Below, in pieces: positions 58,212 through 64,000 of a stretch of DNA of 64,000 nucleotides. How positions within the stretch are numbered: position 1 is the stretch's first letter; the number at the start of each line of letters is the position of its first letter. The translations under genes and the position numbers were made by a program. Below the pieces are notes generated by a model. It did not search any database, had not been told where the DNA came from, and saw only the letters and a program-made list of their open reading frames with translations. The DNA lies in contig NZ_JAERRF010000003.1 of assembly GCF_016741875.1 (NCBI RefSeq), forward strand, positions 62,001 through 126,000, in the 5' to 3' direction. The DNA comes from Streptomyces coffeae. Lineage in GTDB: Bacteria; Actinomycetota; Actinomycetes; Streptomycetales; Streptomycetaceae.

Positions 58212-58248
58212 ACGGGGCCCGTTCGCGCGATGCGCGGACGGGCCCCGT
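58212..58248. terminator. Bidirectional terminator hairpin
   Basis: Perfect 11-base arms ACGGGGCCCGT / ACGGGCCCCGT (58212-58222, 58238-58248) with a self-complementary 15-base loop, between the convergent etfD-like and phosphatase genes. Confidence 0.75.
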
Positions 58249-58274
58249 GGTCGTACCGAGGTCGTACGGGGTCG

Positions 58275-61200
58275 TCAGTACCGTTTGCCGTTCTTCTGCT
58301 GGGGCAGCGCCAGCTCGGCCCAGATGACCTTGCCGTCCGCGGTGTACCGGGTGCCCCAGCGGTCCGCGAACTGCGAGACCAGGAACAGCCCGCGGCCGCC
58401 CTCGTCCGTCGTGGCCGCGTACCGCAGATGCGGTGAGGTGCTGCTGGTGTCCGAGACCTCACAGATCAGACTGCGGTCGCACAGCAGCCGCACCCGGATC
58501 GGCCCGGTGGCGTAGCGGATCGCGTTGGTGATCAGCTCGCTGAGGATCAGCTCGGTGGTGAACGCGACGTCCCCCAGATCCCATTCGGCCAGCTTGCGGG
58601 CCACCGACGCCCGTACCTCGGCGACATGCGCCGGGTCGGAGGGCACCTCGCAGTCGGCGATCCGGCCCGGCTCCAGCACCCGGGTACGCGCCACGATCAG
58701 CGCGATGTCATCGCTGGGGCGGTCGGGAAGCAGCGCGTCCAGCACCGCCGTACAGGACTCCTCCGGGGTTCGGCCGGGCTGGGAGAGGGCATCGCTCAGC
58801 AGCTCCAGGCCGATGTCGATGTCCCGGTCGCGCTTCTCGATCAACCCGTCCGTGTAGAGCACCAGATGACTGCCCTCCGGCAGCTCGAGCTCCGTGGTCT
58901 CGAACGGCAGCCCGCCCAGGCCCAGCGGCGGTCCCGCGGGCAGTTCCGGGAACTCCACCGAACCGTCCGGGCTCACCACGGCGGGCGGCGGATGGCCCGC
59001 GCGCGCCATGGTGCAGCGCCGGGTCACCGGGTCGTAGATCGCGTACAGACAGGTGGCACCAGTGATCACTTCGGCCCCGGCATCGGCGCTCTCCGCGCCT
59101 CCACCGCGCTCGTCCTGGTCGATCCGGGCGATCAGATCGTCCAGATGGGAAAGGATCTCGTCCGGCGGCAGATCCAGCGTGGAGAAGTTGTGCACCGCCG
59201 TCCGCAGCCGGCCCATCGTCGCCGCCGCATGCAGACCATGCCCCACCACATCGCCCACCACCAGCGCCACCCGCGCACCCGGCAGCGGAATCACATCGAA
59301 CCAGTCACCCCCCACCCCCGACTCCGCCGGCAGATAGCGGTACGCCACGTCCAGGGCGTCCTGCTCGGGCAGCACCCGGGGCAGCAGACTGCGCTGGAGC
59401 GTGACCGCCATGGTGTGCTCGCGGGTGTAGCGGCGGGCGTTGTCGATGCTGACGGCGGCGCGGGTGACCAGCTCCTCGGCGAGGGAGACATCGTCCTCCT
59501 CGAACGGCTCGGGCTTCTCCGAGCGCATGAAGCTGGCCACACCGAGCACCACGCCCCGGGCCCGCAGCGGGACCGTGATCATCGAGTGGATGCCGTAGTC
59601 GACGATCCGCTGGGCGTGCTCGGGATCCTGCTCCTGCCACCCTCCGAAGTCGCTCAGCACCGCCTCGACCGTCACCGCTCCGGTGCGGAATCCCCTGGCC
59701 TGGGGAGCGCTCGGGCCGAACTGGATCAGCATGCCGACGGGGAAGAGCGGCACGTCGTCAGTGATGCCGCTGAGGGCCGCACGGCGCAGCGCGGTGGGCC
59801 GCCCGGCGGCGTTGGCCTGCACCGCGCCCGCCGGGGCGGGCTGATGGGGCAGGACCACACCCTGGATCACGCCGGTGCCCTGGGTGGTGCCCGCGCCGTG
59901 GGCGCCGGGGATCGTGCCCGCGCTCAGGATCGTTCCGGCACCCCGGATCGTTCCGTCACCGGGGATCGTTCGGCCGCCCGGGACGGGCAGCCCCAGAGCC
60001 ACGCCCGTGCCGGTGCTCGTGCCCATGCTCGTGCCGGTGTCGCTCTCCTGCGGCTCCTCGCCCCGCAGCACCGAGTCAGCCAGGTCCACCGAGACATAGT
60101 CGGCGAACCGCGCGACCGCGTACTCCGCGAGCTCCTGTGCGGTGCGCACCACATCCAGGGTGGTGCCGATGGACACGCCCGCGTCGTACAGCAGCTTCAG
60201 CCGCTTGCGCGCGAGGTCGACCTTGCCGGACAGGGCGCGCAGCTCGGTGGTGTCCCGCAGGGTCGCGACGCTGCCGGGCGGGCCGCCGTTGCGGTCCGTC
60301 GGGCGGTGGCTGACGGACAGCAGTCGCTCACCGGCGGTGTGCACCTCGTCGGTGGCCGGGCGGCCGGAGGTCAGCAGCGCGGCCGTGTGCGGATCGAAGC
60401 CGAGCTCGGCGACCGGACGTCCCTCGGCGTCCGGCGGCAGGTCGAACAGCCGCCGCGCCTCGTCGTTGGCGAGCACCAGACGGCCGTCGCCGCCGACGAT
60501 CAGCACACCTTCCCGCACCGCGTGCAGCACCGCGTCGTGGTGCTCGTACATCCGCGTCATCTCGGCCGGGTCCAGCCCATGGGTCTGGCGCCGCAGCCGC
60601 CTGCTGACCAGCGCCGTACCGGCCGTGGCCAGGGCGAGCGCGGCCGCGGCGGCGCCGAAGAGCAGGGGCAGCTGATGATCGGCCGCACCGCTGACCTTCT
60701 TGATCGTGATCCCGGCCGAGACCAGGCCGACGACCTTCCCGCGGTTGTCGAAGACGGGCACCACGGACCGTACGGAGAGGCCGAGGGTGCCGGTGAAGGT
60801 CTCGGTGAGGCTCCGGCCCTCCACCGCGGGCCCGATGCTGCCCATGAAGTGCTTCCCGATCCGGTTCGGATTGGGGTGGGTGTAGCGGATGCCGTCCGGC
60901 GACATGGCGACGATGAAGTCGACCCCGGAGCCCTTACGGGCCCGCTCGGCGAGCGGCTGGAGCTCGGCGGTCGGGTCGGGGCCGCGCATCGCGGCGGCGA
61001 TGCCCGGGGCGCTGGCGAAGCTCTCGGCGACGGCCATCGAGCGGTTGCGCGCCTCACGCTCGCTGTCGTAGCGGGACTGGAGGACGAGCGCGACCACGGC
61101 GGCGACGACCAGCAGCAGCACAACCCCCACCTGGAGGACGAACACCTGGCCCGCGACCGTGCGCACAGCGCGCACCGGGCCGCGGCGGCGCCGTGGCCCT

Positions 61201-61448
61201 CCGGGGCCGCGCGGTCCCGCGGGAGCGGTCCCGCGCCCGCCTTCCGCCCACCACTCACCGGGATCCCGCGGACCCCTCGGACCCCGCGGATCCCAGGACC
61301 GGGAATCCCGCCGGTCCAGCTGATCCCGCTGCTTACGGCGCTCGGGCCGCTCACGCGCCGAGCGCGGCCCGTCACGCCGACCTCGTGGGCGCCAGTCGGT
61401 CATCGTGCGGGCCAACGGAACCCGTGATCGACCGAAAAGTCCGGCCAT
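58275..61448 (-). CDS. Multidomain sensor phosphatase: extracellular sensor, PAS, GAF, SpoIIE-PP2C and HATPase domains
   Basis: 1,057 residues from the ATG at 61448. A basic Pro/Arg-rich N terminus, TM1 (about 100-122), an outside dCache/CitA-like sensor (VDFIVAMSPDGIRYTHPNPNRIGKHF is in it), TM2 (about 262-284), PAS, GAF, a SpoIIE-type PP2C with GDWFDVIPL and ATCLYAIYD, and a C-terminal RsbW-like ATPase domain. Such proteins switch anti-sigma/anti-anti-sigma pathways. A Gly-Thr-Ile-rich insert interrupts the GAF region. ATGs at 61526 and 61403 are alternatives; the stretch before 61448 uses rare AGA and AAT codons. Confidence 0.87.
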   Translation of the reverse strand: MAGLFGRSRVPLARTMTDWRPRGRRDGPRSARERPERRKQRDQLDRRDSRSWDPRGPRGPRDPGEWWAEGGRGTAPAGPRGPGGPRRRRGPVRAVRTVAGQVFVLQVGVVLLLVVAAVVALVLQSRYDSEREARNRSMAVAESFASAPGIAAAMRGPDPTAELQPLAERARKGSGVDFIVAMSPDGIRYTHPNPNRIGKHFMGSIGPAVEGRSLTETFTGTLGLSVRSVVPVFDNRGKVVGLVSAGITIKKVSGAADHQLPLLFGAAAAALALATAGTALVSRRLRRQTHGLDPAEMTRMYEHHDAVLHAVREGVLIVGGDGRLVLANDEARRLFDLPPDAEGRPVAELGFDPHTAALLTSGRPATDEVHTAGERLLSVSHRPTDRNGGPPGSVATLRDTTELRALSGKVDLARKRLKLLYDAGVSIGTTLDVVRTAQELAEYAVARFADYVSVDLADSVLRGEEPQESDTGTSMGTSTGTGVALGLPVPGGRTIPGDGTIRGAGTILSAGTIPGAHGAGTTQGTGVIQGVVLPHQPAPAGAVQANAAGRPTALRRAALSGITDDVPLFPVGMLIQFGPSAPQARGFRTGAVTVEAVLSDFGGWQEQDPEHAQRIVDYGIHSMITVPLRARGVVLGVASFMRSEKPEPFEEDDVSLAEELVTRAAVSIDNARRYTREHTMAVTLQRSLLPRVLPEQDALDVAYRYLPAESGVGGDWFDVIPLPGARVALVVGDVVGHGLHAAATMGRLRTAVHNFSTLDLPPDEILSHLDDLIARIDQDERGGGAESADAGAEVITGATCLYAIYDPVTRRCTMARAGHPPPAVVSPDGSVEFPELPAGPPLGLGGLPFETTELELPEGSHLVLYTDGLIEKRDRDIDIGLELLSDALSQPGRTPEESCTAVLDALLPDRPSDDIALIVARTRVLEPGRIADCEVPSDPAHVAEVRASVARKLAEWDLGDVAFTTELILSELITNAIRYATGPIRVRLLCDRSLICEVSDTSSTSPHLRYAATTDEGGRGLFLVSQFADRWGTRYTADGKVIWAELALPQQKNGKRY

Positions 61449-62391
61449 GTCGTTATTTCTAGCACCCTCGTCCCGCGGCGGGCGAGCGGCATCCGCCGCT
61501 GCCGACCGGCCACTCGCGTCCGACATCGCGACTTACACCCCGCCCGCGTCCTCCTTCACCGGTCTCGCCGCCTCACCGTTAACCCGCACTCCGTGCGATA
61601 CGCACATGGCTGCCCCCGCTTGCCCGCTTCGAACATGTACCGATCCTGGCCGTGAAGTATCCCTTCTCACAACAACGTTGCGAATCTCTACAGGATCATG
61701 CCCCAACCACCCATTGGTAAATGTCCTGGACAGACCTTGTGCTCCAAAGGTCATCTTTACCGCCAAGCAGACGGAACAGTCCGTGATTCTCTGGTAAAGG
61801 CGCAAGTGCCACGTTCGTGGACGGTAGTTGACGGTTCCACCAGGTCTCGATCCAGGCGCGAACGGGGTCCGATGCGGATCCGATGCGGGTCCGATACGAG
61901 TCAGATCCAGGCGCGATCCAGGCCCGATCCCGGTGCGATCGATCGTCGATCAGCAGCCGATCGACGATCGATCGGCGCCTGGGGCAAAGGCCGTTCGCCG
62001 GGGGCAGCGGAAGCGCAGCGGCAGGTCAGCGGCGGCGGCGATGCCCCGCTCCGCCCGCCGATGACCACCGCCGCACGGATCGGCGCAGCCAGGCCCGCCC
62101 ACCCCACCGCCCGGTCCCGCCCCGGCCGCGTCCGCCGGAATCCGGCCATGTTCGGCCGCGTCCCGGTGCGTTCACCTTCACGCCACCCGCACGGCACCCC
62201 CACACCCCCGGGCACAACCATCCGTACCCCCGGTGAGTCACACCGGGCGCCGAAGCGCCTGGCTCCGGCGCCCACACCTCTTGCGCCTGTCATATATCTG
62301 CCAATTTCCGCCCTCCCCTCTCGGCCAGTCCTCTCCCCGTCCTCTCCTCGGCCCCTCATCGCCCCTCATCCGCCGACCTCCGGGAGCTCCC
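61449..62391. other. 943-bp non-coding gap with GATC-rich inverted repeat
   Basis: Divergent spacer. The left part (to about 61800) is the least GC-rich stretch here and should hold promoters for both neighbours. From 61845 to 61990 there is a run of GATC- and TCCGATGCG-like repeats, with a perfect 16-base-arm hairpin (61936-61951 / 61959-61974). No open frame with ribosome site and no RNA gene is recognised. Confidence 0.6.
61936..61974. repeat. Perfect 16-bp inverted repeat of GATC units
   Basis: Arms CGATCGATCGTCGATC and its complement separated by AGCAGCC. It contains seven GATC sites in 39 bases. Could be a protein-binding site, a hairpin, or a remnant of a mobile element end; no element is attached. 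Confidence 0.85.
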
Positions 62392-63906
62392 GTGCGTATA
62401 CGGAACGTCGCCATCGCCACCGCTGTCACAGCCGTCGCGATCGGGACCATCGGCGTCCCGGTGGTCCACGCCGCCCTCACCGACGACAAGCGGCCCGTGG
62501 CGAGCCCGTCCCCGCAGCGGCCCACCAGCGCCACGCTGCGCGACGACTTCAACGGCGACGGCTACGCGGACCTCGTCACCGCGACCCCCAAGGCCCCCGT
62601 CGGCGGCAAGGCGAACGCGGGCCAGGTCGTGGTGGTCTACGGCTCGGCGAACGGCGTCTCCCCCTCCCGCTCCACCACGATCACCCAGGGCGCGGGCAAC
62701 GTCCCCGGCACCGCCGAGGCCGACGACGCCTTCGGCGCCCAGGTCACCAGTGGCGATCTGGACGGCGACGGCTACGACGACCTCGTGGTCGCCGCGACGG
62801 GCGAGAAGGCGGACGACGGCAGCGACCGCACCGGCTCCGTCACGGTGGTCTGGGGCGGCGCACGCGGCCTCACAGGCGGCGGCACCGCCGTACCCACCCA
62901 GGAGTCGCCCGGCGGGCATCCCTTCGGCACGGACGTCGCCATGGCCGACCTCGACGGCGACGAGGGCGAGAACCTCGTCGTGCTCGGCGGCGACGGCATG
63001 TGGACCTACGCCGACGGCTTCACCCGCACCCACCCCTCCGCCGCCTCGCTCGTCACCGACGGCTTCGCGGAGGAGCCCGCGGGCCTGGCCACCGGTGACT
63101 TCACCGGCTCGGGCAGCAACGGCATCGTCGTCTACGGCGTCCAGGACGCGGACGAGACCAACGGCGCCTGGGCGGCCGTCTACACCGGCGGTCCGGGCGG
63201 CATCGCCTATCAGCGCGAGCTCACCGACGGCGTCTCGGCCGTCCCGCAGACGGCCGGGGTCGGCGACCTCGACAAGGACGGCTTCGCCGACCTGGTCACC
63301 GGCTCGGGCACCACCTGCTGCGAGGACTCCGTGGACGACCCGTCCGCCTCCGCCGGCCTGATCACCGTGTACTACGGCAACGAGGACGGCCTCGGCACCG
63401 GCCGCCGCCGTGCGCTCTTCCACCAGGACACCCCGGGTGTGCCCGGGGTGAACGAGTGGGTGGACCACTTCGGCACCTCCGTCTCCGTCGGCGACGCGAC
63501 CGGCGACGGCTACGCGGACGTGGCCGTCGGCGTCCCCGGCGAGGCGGTCGGCGGCCAGGCCGCCACCGGTTCCGTCGTCCTCCTCAAGGGCAGCGCGAAG
63601 GGCCTGACCGGCACCGGCGCCCAGGCCCTCCACCAGGACACGGCGGGCGTCCCGGGCGTCGGCGAGAAGCAGGACCACTTCGGCTCCGCCGTCCGCCTCG
63701 CCGACGTCAACGGCGACGGCCGCACCGACCTGGCCGCGAGCGCCAAGGGCGAGGACTTCACCGCGGGCGCCACGGCGGACGGCGCGGCCTGGGTCCTCCG
63801 CGGCTCCGCCTCGGGCCTCACGACCGAGGCCGCGACCTCTTTCAGCGCCCCGAAGTTCGCCTTCACGTACCGGGACAAGGAGTTCGCGTCGGTCCTGAAC
63901 CACTGA
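62392..63906 (+). CDS. Secreted FG-GAP/integrin-alpha-like beta-propeller protein
   Basis: 504 residues with a signal peptide (RIRNVAIATAVTAVAIGT then cleavage after VVHA). At least six calcium-binding FG-GAP blades: DFNGDGYADL, DLDGDGYDDL, DLDGDEGENL, DLDKDGFADL, DATGDGYADV and DVNGDGRTDL, each followed by a short beta strand. One blade carries a CCEDSV pair of Cys residues. Predicted seven-bladed propeller that acts in adhesion or binding outside the cell. GTG 62392 with GGGAG upstream. Possibly under the control of the divergent phosphatase region. Confidence 0.88.
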   Translation: MRIRNVAIATAVTAVAIGTIGVPVVHAALTDDKRPVASPSPQRPTSATLRDDFNGDGYADLVTATPKAPVGGKANAGQVVVVYGSANGVSPSRSTTITQGAGNVPGTAEADDAFGAQVTSGDLDGDGYDDLVVAATGEKADDGSDRTGSVTVVWGGARGLTGGGTAVPTQESPGGHPFGTDVAMADLDGDEGENLVVLGGDGMWTYADGFTRTHPSAASLVTDGFAEEPAGLATGDFTGSGSNGIVVYGVQDADETNGAWAAVYTGGPGGIAYQRELTDGVSAVPQTAGVGDLDKDGFADLVTGSGTTCCEDSVDDPSASAGLITVYYGNEDGLGTGRRRALFHQDTPGVPGVNEWVDHFGTSVSVGDATGDGYADVAVGVPGEAVGGQAATGSVVLLKGSAKGLTGTGAQALHQDTAGVPGVGEKQDHFGSAVRLADVNGDGRTDLAASAKGEDFTAGATADGAAWVLRGSASGLTTEAATSFSAPKFAFTYRDKEFASVLNH

Positions 63907-64000
63907 GACCGACGGCGCGCCCGTGAGGCGGGACCCGCCCGTAACCCCCCACACCCGCCCCGCACACCCGTGCGGCCCTGCCACACGGGCGCCCACCCGG

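Noticed and set aside
61533..61805. 90-residue leftward frame in the gap before the phosphatase gene
   Set aside because: No ribosome site, mixed codon use and it covers the likely promoter zone.
61698..63098. 466-residue rightward frame spanning the gap and the FG-GAP gene
   Set aside because: In the gap it runs over GATC repeats and inside the gene it is out of frame with the signal peptide and calcium motifs.

Overview
The window is a very GC-rich, gene-dense stretch of an actinobacterial core chromosome, almost certainly Streptomyces. Evidence: a purSQL cluster beside a small Lsr2-type nucleoid protein, HspR with matching HAIR operators upstream of clpB and dnaK, GTG-rich start codons, a ParB-binding parS palindrome (which places the segment in the oriC-proximal part of the chromosome), Hanks-type kinases and a large SpoIIE-type phosphatase. 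No insertion sequence, prophage, integrase or CRISPR array is visible.

Layout. 1-12.3 kb: the purine block purL(partial)-purQ-purS, divergent lsr2-like gene, three tRNA-Gly genes with a 28-residue membrane peptide gene among them, purC, a dimethylformamidase-like protein, a membrane protein resembling an inactive M48 protease, purD, and a free-standing SLATT-like two-TM protein. 12.3-22.6 kb: a two-domain glycosyltransferase, a GntR regulator and class III aminotransferase, a DJ-1/MarR pair with a twin operator, and two tandem Ser/Thr kinases with near-identical catalytic domains but different C-terminal halves. 22.7-28.8 kb: purA, a degenerate diacylglycerol-kinase-like protein, and a GbsR/MarR-regulated two-gene ABC exporter. 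28.9-35.3 kb: P450, two-component system, and a kynurenine operon (tryptophan 2,3-dioxygenase, kynureninase, alpha/beta hydrolase) converting tryptophan to anthranilate. 35.5-46.7 kb: DUF3151, MFS pump, fba, parS, pyrE, an aldose-1-epimerase-like protein, a tail-anchored SRPBCC protein, a membrane-fused spermidine-synthase-like protein, DUF2617, a Gly/Cys-rich peptide, an aminotransferase and a YbjN protein. 46.8-55.7 kb: the HspR heat-shock regulon (clpB; dnaK-grpE-dnaJ-hspR). 55.9-64 kb: an EtfD-like membrane Fe-S oxidoreductase, a multidomain PP2C phosphatase, a 943-bp non-coding gap with a GATC-rich inverted repeat, and a secreted FG-GAP protein.

How it fits together: purine synthesis (purLQS, purC, purD, purA), pyrimidine synthesis (pyrE), glycolysis (fba), tryptophan catabolism and protein quality control are core functions. 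The most notable signals are (i) a tRNA-Gly(UCC) whose D- and T-loops lack the residues that normally interlock, with GUGC in place of T-psi-C, as in staphylococcal tRNAs devoted to cell-wall bridges; (ii) several enzyme-like proteins that have lost signature residues (M48-like, DAGK-like, a P450 with Ala for the conserved I-helix Thr); (iii) repeated operator-like motifs around the aminotransferase and DJ-1/MarR genes; and (iv) a Gly/Cys-rich small membrane protein. All calls are by reading; no database search was run.
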